From Hyphomicrobiales bacterium (lineage in GTDB: Bacteria; Pseudomonadota; Alphaproteobacteria; Rhizobiales; Devosiaceae): a stretch of 10,082 bases of DNA. Below, in pieces: positions 1-6,765 of the stretch (positions are counted from its first letter, which is position 1; every line of letters starts with the position of its first letter). The translations under genes were made by a program, and so were the position numbers. The notes beneath the pieces were generated by a model that made no database searches, had not been told where the DNA came from, and saw only the letters and a program-made list of their open reading frames with translations. Location of the stretch: the NCBI GenBank assembly GCA_015487985.1, contig WFOP01000243.1:1-10082 (forward strand), read 5' to 3'.

Positions 1-1313
1 ACACCAACGCGGCGGTTGCGGCGGCAAAAAACGCCCTTGAAAGCTGGATGCACACCCCGGTTGCACACCGGATTGAACTGCTGGAAAAACTGGCGGAAAT
101 CTATGAACACCGACGCGGGGAAATGGGGGAAGCCATTTCCCTTGAAATGGGCGCGCCCATCGACATGGCAAAATCTTCGCAGGCGGGATGTGGCACACAG
201 CATCTGGCAGATGCCATCAACACGCTGAAGAATTTCAAATTTGACCGCATGCTGGGGGATCATGCGCCCAATGACCGGATTTTAATGGAGCCTATCGGGG
301 TGGCGGGACTGATTACGCCGTGGAACTGGCCCATGAACCAGATTGCCCTAAAGGTTGCCCCCGCGTTGGCCGCCGGTTGCACCATGGTATTAAAGCCCTC
401 TGAAATTGCGCCTCTGTCGGCATATTTATTTGCTGAAATCATGGACGAAGCGGGGTTCCCACCCGGGGTTTTTAACATGTTGAACGGGGATGGACCCGGC
501 GTTGGCACCCAGCTTTCCGGGCACAGGGATGTGGACATGATTTCGTTCACCGGCTCAACGCGGGCGGGGATTTTAATTTCCAAAAATGCCGCCGACACCA
601 TCAAGCGTGTGGCGTTGGAACTGGGGGGCAAAGGGGCCAATATCATTTTTGATGATGCAGATGAAAACGCGGTTCAGCGCGGTGTTTTGCACTGTATGAA
701 CAATAGCGGGCAATCGTGCAATGCGCCCACGCGCATGCTGGTGCAGCGCGCGCACTATGAGAGCGCCGTGGAGACTGCGGTAAAGATTGCCGACGGGATA
801 AAGGTCGCCCCCGCAGACCAGCCCGGCGGGCACATGGGGCCGGTGGTCTCTGAGGTTCAATATGAAAAAATTCAGGCCATGATTGAAGTGGGCATCAAAG
901 AAGGTGCGCGGCTTGTTGCTGGCGGCCCGGGGCGGCCCGAGGGGTTAAACCGGGGCTATTTTGTGCGGCCAACGGTTTTTGCCGATGTGAACAATGATAT
1001 GGAAATTGCGCGGGAAGAAATTTTTGGGCCGGTATTGTGCATCATTGCGTTTGATGACGAAGAAGAGGCCATAAAAATTTCCAACGATACCGTCTATGGG
1101 CTGACGGACTATGTGCAGACCCAGGACAGGGAAAAGGCCGCCCGGGTGGCGCGGCGTTTACGGGCCGGGATGGTGGAAATCAACGGCAACTCGCGCGGCG
1201 AAGGCGCGCCGTTTGGCGGCTATCGACAATCGGGCAACGGACGCGAAGGGGGCGTTTGGGGGCTGGAGGATTTCCTTGAGGTCAAATCCGTAAGCGGCTG
1301 GGAAGTGTCTTGA
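1..1313 (+). CDS. NAD(P)-dependent aldehyde dehydrogenase, 5' end outside window
   Basis: This is an aldehyde dehydrogenase superfamily enzyme, which oxidises an aldehyde to a carboxylic acid with NAD(P)+ in the cytoplasm. The reading frame is already open at base 3 and gives 436 visible residues. Family members are usually about 475-490 residues, so some 40 N-terminal residues lie upstream; the ATG at 48 is an internal methionine. Visible hallmarks are PWNWP with the oxyanion-hole Asn, KPSE for cofactor binding, FTGSTRAG of the Rossmann region, LELGGK with the general-base Glu (codon 618-620), NSGQSC with the catalytic Cys (codon 717-719), and EEIFGPVL. The C-terminal PFGGYRQSGNGREGG segment is also typical. 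The substrate cannot be read from the sequence. It is followed after 28 bases by selO and is probably the first visible gene of a four-gene operon that also encodes two flavin oxidoreductases. Family assignment is secure; the physiological role is not. Confidence 0.95.
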   Translation, partial: TNAAVAAAKNALESWMHTPVAHRIELLEKLAEIYEHRRGEMGEAISLEMGAPIDMAKSSQAGCGTQHLADAINTLKNFKFDRMLGDHAPNDRILMEPIGVAGLITPWNWPMNQIALKVAPALAAGCTMVLKPSEIAPLSAYLFAEIMDEAGFPPGVFNMLNGDGPGVGTQLSGHRDVDMISFTGSTRAGILISKNAADTIKRVALELGGKGANIIFDDADENAVQRGVLHCMNNSGQSCNAPTRMLVQRAHYESAVETAVKIADGIKVAPADQPGGHMGPVVSEVQYEKIQAMIEVGIKEGARLVAGGPGRPEGLNRGYFVRPTVFADVNNDMEIAREEIFGPVLCIIAFDDEEEAIKISNDTVYGLTDYVQTQDREKAARVARRLRAGMVEINGNSRGEGAPFGGYRQSGNGREGGVWGLEDFLEVKSVSGWEVS

Positions 1314-1341
1314 ACAAACGCGTCAGCCGAAAGAAACCAAA

Positions 1342-2823
1342 ATGAACAAAGAGGGGGGCGGCTTTGAATTTGACAACAGCTTTGCCCGAACAATGGAGGG
1401 GTTTTATATCCGGGCAAAAGCGGCCAAATTTCCGGCCCCCAAAATCGTGCTGTTTAATGGCCCACTGGCCAGACAGTTGGGGCTGGACGCCAAAAACCTG
1501 AACACCCCGGAGGGGGCTGAGCTTCTTTGCGGCAATGTTATGCCTGAAGGCGCCGACCCGCTTTCGCAGGCCTATGCCGGGCACCAGTTTGGCGGGTTTT
1601 CTCCCCGTCTGGGGGACGGTCGCGCCATGTTGCTGGGGGAAATTATTGATACCAGCGGGCAGCGTCAGGACCTGCAACTCAAGGGGAGCGGGCGCACAGA
1701 ATTTTCCCGTGGCGGGGATGGCAAGGCCGCGCTGGGGCCGGTTTTGCGCGAATATATCATGGGCGAAGCCATGCACAATCTGGGCATTGCAACCACAAGG
1801 GCGCTGGCCGCCGTCACCACCGGAGAGAGCATTGAGCGGGAGGGGGCAAAACAGGGGGCCGTATTGGTGCGAGTGGCGGCAAGTCATTTGCGGGTGGGGA
1901 CATTTCAGTATTTTGCCGCTCGGGGCGATGTGGAAAAGGTGCGACAGCTGGCAGATTATGCCATTGAGCGCCATTACCCGGAACTAAAGGATGCAAACAA
2001 CAAATATTTCGAATTTTTACGCGCCCTCATCAAGCGGCAATTATCGCTGGTGGCCAAGTGGATTGAGGTGGGCTTTGTGCACGGGGTGATGAACACCGAC
2101 AATATGAGCATATCGGGGGAAACCATAGATTATGGACCATGTGCTTTTATTGACGCCTATAATCCGGGGGCGGTTTTCAGCTCCATTGACCAAAACGGGC
2201 GCTATGGATTTGGCAATCAGCCGGTGATGGCCCAGTGGAATTTGGCGCGGTTTGCCGAAACCCTTTTAGGGGTGATTGAACCGGGAGGGCCAGAAAAGGC
2301 CGTTGAGGCGGCAAGCGCGTTAATCAACCAGATCCCCGAACAATATACCGGCATCTGGCTAAGGGGGATGCGCGCCAAAATCGGACTGGACACCGAAGAA
2401 GAAAACGACATTGACCTCATCAATTCCATGCTGGCAATCATGGAAAATTCCCAAGTGGACTATACGCGGTTTTTCAGATTTCTGGCTTTTAGTGCCGCCG
2501 GGGATGACACCGCTTTGCGCAAACTTTTTGCCCAGGATGCAGCAATAGATAACTGGCTGGAGAAATGGCGGGCACGGACAAAAAAGGAGGCCTTGGAGGG
2601 CGCGGCCCGGGCTGAAAAAATGAACAAAGTGAACCCCGTATATATTGCGCGCAATCATCTGGTGGAAAATTGTCTGAGCGCGGCGGAAAGTGGGGATTTT
2701 AGCAAGACAGACAAATTGCTGACTGCATTATCCACCCCTTATAAATCCCGGATGGGATTTGAACTATATGAACAACCGGCGCCAAAGGATTTTGGCCCCT
2801 ATAAAACCTTTTGTGGCACTTGA
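1342..2823 (+). CDS. selO: Protein adenylyltransferase SelO (YdiU/UPF0061 family)
   Basis: SelO is a pseudokinase-fold enzyme that binds ATP in flipped orientation and transfers AMP to Ser, Thr or Tyr of target proteins, with a reported role in the oxidative-stress response. The 493-residue length fits bacterial members (about 480-490). The family signature YAGHQFGGFSPRLGDGR is at 78-94. Expected active-site residues are present: Lys114 in LKGSGRT, Glu137 in LREY, Arg177 in VRVAASHLR, and the metal-binding pair Asn254 (HGVMNTDN) and Asp263 (IDYGP). Cys267 in YGPC and Cys491, third from the C-terminus, match the cysteine positions reported to form a regulatory disulfide in the E. coli enzyme; the C-terminal one corresponds to the selenocysteine site of eukaryotic SelO. 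The ATG at 1342 has only a weak purine-rich stretch upstream, so translation may depend on coupling to the preceding gene. The frame and the match from the N-terminus onward support this start. Confidence 0.95.
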   Translation: MNKEGGGFEFDNSFARTMEGFYIRAKAAKFPAPKIVLFNGPLARQLGLDAKNLNTPEGAELLCGNVMPEGADPLSQAYAGHQFGGFSPRLGDGRAMLLGEIIDTSGQRQDLQLKGSGRTEFSRGGDGKAALGPVLREYIMGEAMHNLGIATTRALAAVTTGESIEREGAKQGAVLVRVAASHLRVGTFQYFAARGDVEKVRQLADYAIERHYPELKDANNKYFEFLRALIKRQLSLVAKWIEVGFVHGVMNTDNMSISGETIDYGPCAFIDAYNPGAVFSSIDQNGRYGFGNQPVMAQWNLARFAETLLGVIEPGGPEKAVEAASALINQIPEQYTGIWLRGMRAKIGLDTEEENDIDLINSMLAIMENSQVDYTRFFRFLAFSAAGDDTALRKLFAQDAAIDNWLEKWRARTKKEALEGAARAEKMNKVNPVYIARNHLVENCLSAAESGDFSKTDKLLTALSTPYKSRMGFELYEQPAPKDFGPYKTFCGT

Positions 2824-2827
2824 GGGG
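2822..2827 (+). promoter_or_regulatory. Ribosome binding site for the GlpA-like gene
   Basis: GAGGGG lies 8 bases before the ATG at 2836 and overlaps the selO stop codon. It decides the start, since the nearby ATG at 2831 is closed two codons later by a TGA. The overlap with the upstream stop suggests translational coupling. Confidence 0.7.
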
Positions 2828-2835
2828 CACATGAG

Positions 2836-4233
2836 ATGAGCCAGCCGGATTGGGATGTCATTGTAATTGGGGGCGGTGTTGTGGGGTGCGCCATCGTACG
2901 CCGGTTTGCGCTCGGGGGGGCAAAAACCCTGTTACTGGAGCGTGGAAGCGATATATTGAGCGGAGCCAGCAAGGCCAACAGCGCCATTTTGCACACCGGG
3001 TTTGATGCGCCCCCGGGCAGCATTGAAGTCAAATGCATGCAGGCGGGATATGAGGAATATCTCAAAATCCACCAACGGTTCAACCTGCCGATTTTGCGCA
3101 CCGGCGCGCTGGTGGTTGCATGGAATGAAGAACAATTAAACGCCCTGCCGGGCATTGTGGCGCAGGCGCATCAAAACGGGGTCACTGACGTTGAGATAAT
3201 CACGCAAAGCGCCTTGCGGGCGCGCGAGCCAGAGCTTTCCCCTGAAGCTTTGGGGGCAGCTCTGGTGCCGGGGGAAATGGTGATTGACCCCTGGAGTTCT
3301 CCCCTCGCCTATTTGACCCAGGGGAAACTGGCGGGGGCGGAGGCGCGCTTTTTCAGTGAAGTTATTGGCGGCAAATTTGATGGCAACGGTTGGGATTTGC
3401 AAACCAATAACGGGCGGATTTCCGGCAAAGTCGTCATCAATTGCACCGGCAATCAGGGGGATATCGTTGAAAAAATATGCCAACAGCCAGACTTTGAAAT
3501 TCGCCCTCGCAAGGGGCAATTTCTGGTTTATGACAAAAGCGCGGCCGGGCTGATAAATGGAATAATTTTGCCGGTGCCAAGCAATATCACCAAGGGGGTG
3601 GTGTTGACAAAAACCATCTTTGGCAACCTGCTTTTGGGGCCAACGGCCGAGGAACAGGAGAACCGCGATGAAGCGCGGGTGAGTGAAGAAAAGCTGGTTG
3701 AACTGATTGAAACGGGCACAAAAATGTTGCCCGGTTTGAAAGACCATGGGGTTACGGCCACCTATGCGGGTTTGCGACCGGCAACCCGGTTCAAGGATTA
3801 TCAGATTGCTGCCAATGGCGAAAAAAACTGGGTCGGGGTGAACGGTATTCGCTCCACCGGATTGACAGGGGCGCTGGGGATTGCCGCCTATGTCGAGAAA
3901 TTGTGCCATGAGAATTTTGAGAACCTTGGGGTGCGATTTGATGATAGCGGGCGCGACGTCAAATGGCCGCACATGCCCATGTTGGCTCAGGATCAAACCC
4001 GCCCCTATCAGAGCGGGGATGGAAGCGAAATTGTCTGTCATTGCGAAAGCGTCACAAAAGGGGAAATCGAGCGGGCATTGACCAGCGATATCCCGGCAAC
4101 CAGCCTTGGCGGATTGCGGCGGCGCACGCGGGTGATGATGGGCCGGTGCAACGGGTTTTATTGCAGCGCCAATGTCGCAAAGATCACCAAAGGGCGACTT
4201 GATATTCCCCTTGGCAGGGAGCGAAAATCGTGA
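2836..4233 (+). CDS. GlpA-like FAD-dependent oxidoreductase with C-terminal [2Fe-2S] BFD-like domain
   Basis: This 465-residue protein belongs to the DAO/GlpA flavoprotein family, which oxidises glycerol 3-phosphate, amino acids or hydroxy acids and passes electrons on through FAD. The N-terminal Rossmann motif GGGVVG is at 12-17. It is followed by SGASKANSAILHTGFDA, the flavin-binding segment typical of GlpA-type enzymes. The C-terminus has four cysteines in the pattern C-x-C-x34-C-x4-C (401, 403, 438, 443), matching a BFD-like [2Fe-2S] domain as in GlpA. E. coli GlpA is longer (about 540 residues), so this is a shorter relative. No signal peptide or membrane helix is seen, so it is probably cytoplasmic or peripherally membrane-bound. 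It overlaps the next flavoprotein gene by four bases, strong evidence that they form one complex. The substrate is inferred: glycerol 3-phosphate is the leading candidate, while 2-hydroxy acids or an amine/opine are possible. Confidence 0.9.
   Translation: MSQPDWDVIVIGGGVVGCAIVRRFALGGAKTLLLERGSDILSGASKANSAILHTGFDAPPGSIEVKCMQAGYEEYLKIHQRFNLPILRTGALVVAWNEEQLNALPGIVAQAHQNGVTDVEIITQSALRAREPELSPEALGAALVPGEMVIDPWSSPLAYLTQGKLAGAEARFFSEVIGGKFDGNGWDLQTNNGRISGKVVINCTGNQGDIVEKICQQPDFEIRPRKGQFLVYDKSAAGLINGIILPVPSNITKGVVLTKTIFGNLLLGPTAEEQENRDEARVSEEKLVELIETGTKMLPGLKDHGVTATYAGLRPATRFKDYQIAANGEKNWVGVNGIRSTGLTGALGIAAYVEKLCHENFENLGVRFDDSGRDVKWPHMPMLAQDQTRPYQSGDGSEIVCHCESVTKGEIERALTSDIPATSLGGLRRRTRVMMGRCNGFYCSANVAKITKGRLDIPLGRERKS
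4216..4221 (+). promoter_or_regulatory. Ribosome binding site supporting a GTG start
   Basis: AGGGAG lies 8 bases upstream of the GTG at 4230, inside the 3' end of the preceding gene. It supports the GTG start that overlaps the previous TGA (GTGA, a four-base overlap). Confidence 0.7.
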
Positions 4234-5471
4234 CGGATAATATATATTGCGATGTGGCTATTGTGGGGGCCGGTCCTGCCGGAATCGGGGCGGCGGTGGC
4301 GCTTGACAAAGCCGGTATTAAAGATGTGGTGGTTTTTGAGCGCGAACCTCGGGCCGGGGGTATTCCAAGGCATATCCATCACCCCACCTTTGGCCTGTTG
4401 GTGTTCAAACGACCCATGGCGGGTCCGCGATTTATTGAAAAAATATTGGCGCGCTGTCAGGACGTGCGGTTTGAATTTGAAACCAGTGTGATGGGGATTA
4501 AGCCGGACGGGGTGCTGGAGATTGTGGGGCCGGAAGGGATAAAAACCGTTCGGGCGCGCCACATTATTCTGGCCACCGGCGCCCGGGAAAAGCCGCGTCA
4601 CCCAAGGCTGGTTTCCGGGTTGAGACCACAAGGGATAATGACGACGGGGACGCTGCAAAAACTTGTCTATGGGGAAAATCTTACCCCCTTTGAGCGCCCG
4701 GTGATTGTTGGAAGCGAATTGGTCAGCTTCTCGGCGCTGGCCACCTTGCGCTCGGCGGGGGCAAAAGCTGTGGCCATGATTGAGCAAAACCCGCGCATTA
4801 CCGCCTACCGCCCGGCCATCGGGTTTAGTGCGCTGATGGGCACACCCATCCATTACAATTCAAAAATTGTTGATATCGGGGGCAAAGACCAGGTGGAATT
4901 TGTCAGCCTTGACGGGCCAAAAGGCAAGCGGCGCATTGATTGTGACGGGGTGATTTTTTCCGGCGATTTTGTCGGGGAAACCGCTTTGACGCGAACCAGC
5001 CATCTGGCGAATGATGGGGTTTCTCAGTTGCCGCTGGTGGATGCCAACTGGGTGAGTTCGGATGAAAATATTTCAGTGATTGGAAATTGTGTTCACCCCG
5101 CCGACATGGGGGATCAGTGTTATCTTGAGGGCCTGGAGGCGGGCGCGCATGTTGGCGAAAAGCTGGGTGAAACAAGCGGAGCAAACAAGGGCGCATTTAT
5201 TTCCATTTCCCATGATACCCGAATAAAAATGCTGGCCCCCGGTGCCCTGAGGATGAAGTCGGGGCAATCGGTTCGGCTGGATATTTCTTTGCATGTTCTT
5301 TCCCCCTTCACAGGCAGGATTGTGGTTTTGCAGGATGGGGAAGTGATTTATAAAGAATATCAACGCTGCCAACCGGCGCGCCGGATTGTGTTGCGGGGTG
5401 TTAAGTTTCAGCAAGCAGGCTTTGAGCAGGAAAGCAGCCCCCTCCCGGTTATTGAAGTGAAGCTGGGCTAA
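4230..5471 (+). CDS. FAD/NAD(P)-binding oxidoreductase, partner of the GlpA-like protein
   Basis: This 413-residue pyridine nucleotide-disulfide-type flavoprotein starts with GTG. FAD is bound by GAGPAG at 13-18 followed by FEREPRAGG. The family ATG motif is at 115-120 (ATGARE). A second nucleotide-binding loop is at 161-166 (GSELVS), a departure from the usual GxGxxG pattern. VIGN at 283-286 with the following Asp-rich segment is the C-terminal FAD contact. No CxxC redox pair like that of thioredoxin reductase is present, so electrons probably move between its flavin and the Fe-S centre of the neighbouring subunit. Residues from about 342 form an extra C-terminal domain that I do not recognise. 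Paired flavoproteins of this layout occur in GlpA/GlpB-like, hydrogen-cyanide-synthase-like (HcnB/HcnC) and opine oxidase systems. The four-base overlap argues for a fixed-ratio complex. It is the last gene of the operon; a terminator-like hairpin follows about 120 bases on. Confidence 0.85.
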   Translation: MTDNIYCDVAIVGAGPAGIGAAVALDKAGIKDVVVFEREPRAGGIPRHIHHPTFGLLVFKRPMAGPRFIEKILARCQDVRFEFETSVMGIKPDGVLEIVGPEGIKTVRARHIILATGAREKPRHPRLVSGLRPQGIMTTGTLQKLVYGENLTPFERPVIVGSELVSFSALATLRSAGAKAVAMIEQNPRITAYRPAIGFSALMGTPIHYNSKIVDIGGKDQVEFVSLDGPKGKRRIDCDGVIFSGDFVGETALTRTSHLANDGVSQLPLVDANWVSSDENISVIGNCVHPADMGDQCYLEGLEAGAHVGEKLGETSGANKGAFISISHDTRIKMLAPGALRMKSGQSVRLDISLHVLSPFTGRIVVLQDGEVIYKEYQRCQPARRIVLRGVKFQQAGFEQESSPLPVIEVKLG

Positions 5472-5590
5472 ACATCAGTTTCCAGTTCGGCTAATAAAGG
5501 GACGCAGGAAGCCGAGCTTGATTACACTAAGAGATGCGATATCAAAACGCCTGCTGGTGTTGATATACAGCGCGAACACCTGCGCCACCT

Positions 5591-5634
5591 GCTGCGCAGA
5601 CAGATGGGTGCAGGTATGTCGGCAGCCTTTTTTT
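5591..5634 (+). terminator. Putative rho-independent terminator of the four-gene operon
   Basis: GCTGC (5591-5595) pairs with GCAGC (5622-5626), and inside them GACA (5599-5602) pairs with TGTC (5617-5620). A small internal bulge and a 14-base loop remain. Seven T follow directly at 5628-5634. The stem is not perfect and the site is about 120 bases after the stop codon, so the call is moderate. Confidence 0.4.
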
Positions 5635-5660
5635 GAGCCGCAAAATTGAGGAAAACTCAT

Positions 5661-5677
5661 AGACCGCGCCCCGGTCT
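5661..5677. repeat. Short inverted repeat (hairpin)
   Basis: AGACCG and CGGTCT form a perfect 6-base stem around a 5-base loop (CGCCC). No strong T tract follows on either strand, so termination activity is doubtful. It lies downstream of both convergent genes and could help end transcription from the LytTR gene. Confidence 0.35.
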
Positions 5678-5700
5678 GTTTCGGCAGGGGAAAATGGGAA

Positions 5701-5739
5701 GGTTAAAGGGTGCTGTTCCTCGGCGCTGGTTAAAGGGTG
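5701..5739. repeat. 12-base direct repeat, 27-base period
   Basis: GGTTAAAGGGTG occurs at 5701-5712 and again at 5728-5739. The match continues imperfectly for three more bases (two of three agree). It lies just past the 3' end of the LytTR gene. The function is unknown; it could be a protein-binding site or the trace of a small duplication. The sequence fits the known LytTR half-site pattern poorly, and the 27-base period is longer than the usual 21-22. Confidence 0.5.
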
Positions 5740-5781
5740 ATGCAACAGGTAGGAAATGAGAATTTTGCCGATTGCGTTATT

Positions 5782-6558
5782 CTAAGTTCGTTGCTGGAGT
5801 ACCGATTTGTACTTTTCACTTACCGGCAGGGTTTTGCCGTTAATCAGCTTCACAGAGTTTTTGCGGCCCTCCTTGTGAACACCTTTTATGGCACTCGTAC
5901 TTACCCAGTGCGAGCGATGGATCTGAAAGCCGGGATAGTTTTTCAACAGCTCCATTGCTTCAGAAAACCGCATATGAACCATTGCTTTGTCCTGCTTTGT
6001 TGTCACCTCGATATAATGATCGTGCATAGATAAAGACACTAATTGTGACCCCAGGTTATCAGGTAGCTTATCCAAAAATTTGAGAATATTTTTGTCTGCT
6101 TTTATATCTATTTTAGCTAATTCTTCTTGATGTATTTTTGCCTTTATCCGGGTATTTCCAAATTGGACCAGGAATTTTATAGAAATTATGGTGCTTCCGA
6201 TCACTAAAATAGTCAGCCAAATCCAAGGCAGGTATTTAACCTCAAAAGCAATGCCCCTCATAAACAAATTATTATAATAAATCAGCACAATAGCAGGGAA
6301 AGATGTACAAAAAACTGCCAATAAATAGCGAAAATTCTTGCTCAGCTCGTTAAACCAGGAAAATTTGGCAAGAATAAAAAATGTAAGTTTAAACAAACTC
6401 CCGCAACCTACAACCGCAATGAACCAAAAAAGCAAGCGAGAGAAATACGACAAGTCGGAAAAAGTGCCGAATGGGCCAAAGAAGGTTAGCAAGAGAATCG
6501 CCAAAGCCGAAATAAAAGCAGATTTTTTTAGGCTAATTTCATGATCTGAAACCTGCAC
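5782..6558 (-). CDS. Membrane-anchored LytTR-family transcriptional regulator
   Basis: This 258-residue protein has an N-terminal membrane domain and a C-terminal LytTR DNA-binding domain. Four hydrophobic segments are seen at about 13-33, 40-64, 77-97 and 108-132, followed by a charged linker rich in Lys and Glu (137-157). Residues from about 158 to the end match LytTR: LVSLSMHDHYIEV (173-185), GFQIHRSHWVS (210-220) and LINGKTLPVSEKYKSVL (238-254). LytTR domains bind direct repeats with a beta-rich fold. There is no response-regulator receiver domain, so any signal is presumably sensed by the membrane part. The start is GTG, chosen because a strong GGGAGGG lies just upstream and no in-frame ATG follows before the first helix. 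It is transcribed away from the autotransporter gene and shares its upstream region, so it is a candidate regulator of that gene and of itself (inference). The base composition is visibly AT-richer than the left-hand operon. Confidence 0.9.
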   Translation of the reverse strand: MQVSDHEISLKKSAFISALAILLLTFFGPFGTFSDLSYFSRLLFWFIAVVGCGSLFKLTFFILAKFSWFNELSKNFRYLLAVFCTSFPAIVLIYYNNLFMRGIAFEVKYLPWIWLTILVIGSTIISIKFLVQFGNTRIKAKIHQEELAKIDIKADKNILKFLDKLPDNLGSQLVSLSMHDHYIEVTTKQDKAMVHMRFSEAMELLKNYPGFQIHRSHWVSTSAIKGVHKEGRKNSVKLINGKTLPVSEKYKSVLQQRT

Positions 6559-6562
6559 AGTT

Positions 6563-6569
6563 CCCTCCC
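6563..6569 (-). promoter_or_regulatory. Ribosome binding site of the LytTR gene
   Basis: On the - strand GGGAGGG occupies 6569 to 6563, and its GGAGG core ends five bases before the GTG start codon (6558-6556). This near-ideal Shine-Dalgarno sequence is the main reason for accepting the GTG start. Confidence 0.75.
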
Positions 6570-6578
6570 GACAAAAAC

Positions 6579-6593
6579 TTCTTCATTGAAGAA
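6579..6593. repeat. Perfect 15-base palindrome, possible operator or leader hairpin
   Basis: TTCTTCATTGAAGAA has 7-base arms around one central base. It sits 20 bases upstream of the LytTR start codon and just downstream of a candidate -10 box (TATATT, 6605-6600), about where transcription would begin. That position suits a repressor operator or a small 5' leader hairpin. Its binding protein is unknown. Confidence 0.5.
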
Positions 6594-6765
6594 TGCTCTA
6601 ATATATTGAGTGAGTTAGGAAAAAAAATACAAATTCACGAAAAACAATACCATTTTGCGAAACTTCTGCCTACACGCCGCCCCTCTCTCTTGTCCTCATC
6701 ATTCCCTCTGATACGCATAGTTTGCATAAATCAATTCCGGTGCAGCTCTGTTTTTTGGGAATAAA

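Larger units (their letters stand above)
5472..5781. other. Intergenic segment without a convincing gene
   Basis: About 310 bases lie between two convergent genes, the oxidoreductase (+) and the LytTR regulator (-). Short open frames exist on both strands: about 61 and 67 codons on the - strand in two overlapping frames, from 5660 and 5745. None has a credible ribosome binding site or a recognisable product. The segment contains a terminator-like hairpin (5591-5634), a short hairpin (5661-5677) and a 12-base direct repeat (5701-5739). It might be a decayed gene or mobile-element remnant, but nothing seen proves this. Confidence 0.6.
6559..6765. promoter_or_regulatory. Shared divergent promoter region of LytTR regulator and autotransporter
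   Basis: These 207 bases must contain the promoters for both divergent genes. On the - strand, TATATT (6605-6600) is a plausible -10 box for the regulator, but no good -35 box is found at the right distance. On the + strand only weak candidates exist, such as CATAAA at 6725-6730, and GCATA occurs twice 9 bases apart (6715 and 6724). A pyrimidine-rich stretch runs from about 6679 to 6709. A perfect palindrome lies near the regulator's gene (separate entry). No clear pair of LytTR half-sites with the usual 21-22 base spacing was found by eye. GGGA at 6757-6760 is a modest ribosome binding site for the autotransporter. Confidence 0.6.

Noticed and set aside
1282..1974. 230-codon open frame on the - strand over the start of selO
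   Set aside because: It is antisense to the conserved SelO signature region and shows no recognisable family of its own.
2821..2823. selO TGA as a selenocysteine codon
   Set aside because: The selenocysteine position of eukaryotic SelO corresponds to the third residue from the end, here already Cys491. The TGA therefore fits an ordinary stop codon.
3136..4041. 301-codon open frame on the - strand inside the GlpA-like gene
   Set aside because: It lies entirely antisense to a gene with clear FAD and Fe-S motifs, and its translation has no recognisable domain. Long antisense frames are common in GC-rich coding DNA.
4158..4853. 231-codon open frame on the - strand across the two flavoprotein genes
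   Set aside because: It is antisense to two genes with strong motifs, and its composition (rich in His, Arg, Pro and Gln) is typical of a shadow frame.
5701..5739. Direct repeat as a LytTR binding site
   Set aside because: The half-sites do not fit the known LytTR pattern around GTT, the 27-base period is too long, and the repeat lies downstream of both adjacent genes rather than in a promoter.
5737..6033. 98-codon + strand open frame overlapping the 3' end of the LytTR gene
   Set aside because: It is antisense to the conserved LytTR domain, lacks a good ribosome binding site and has no recognisable product.
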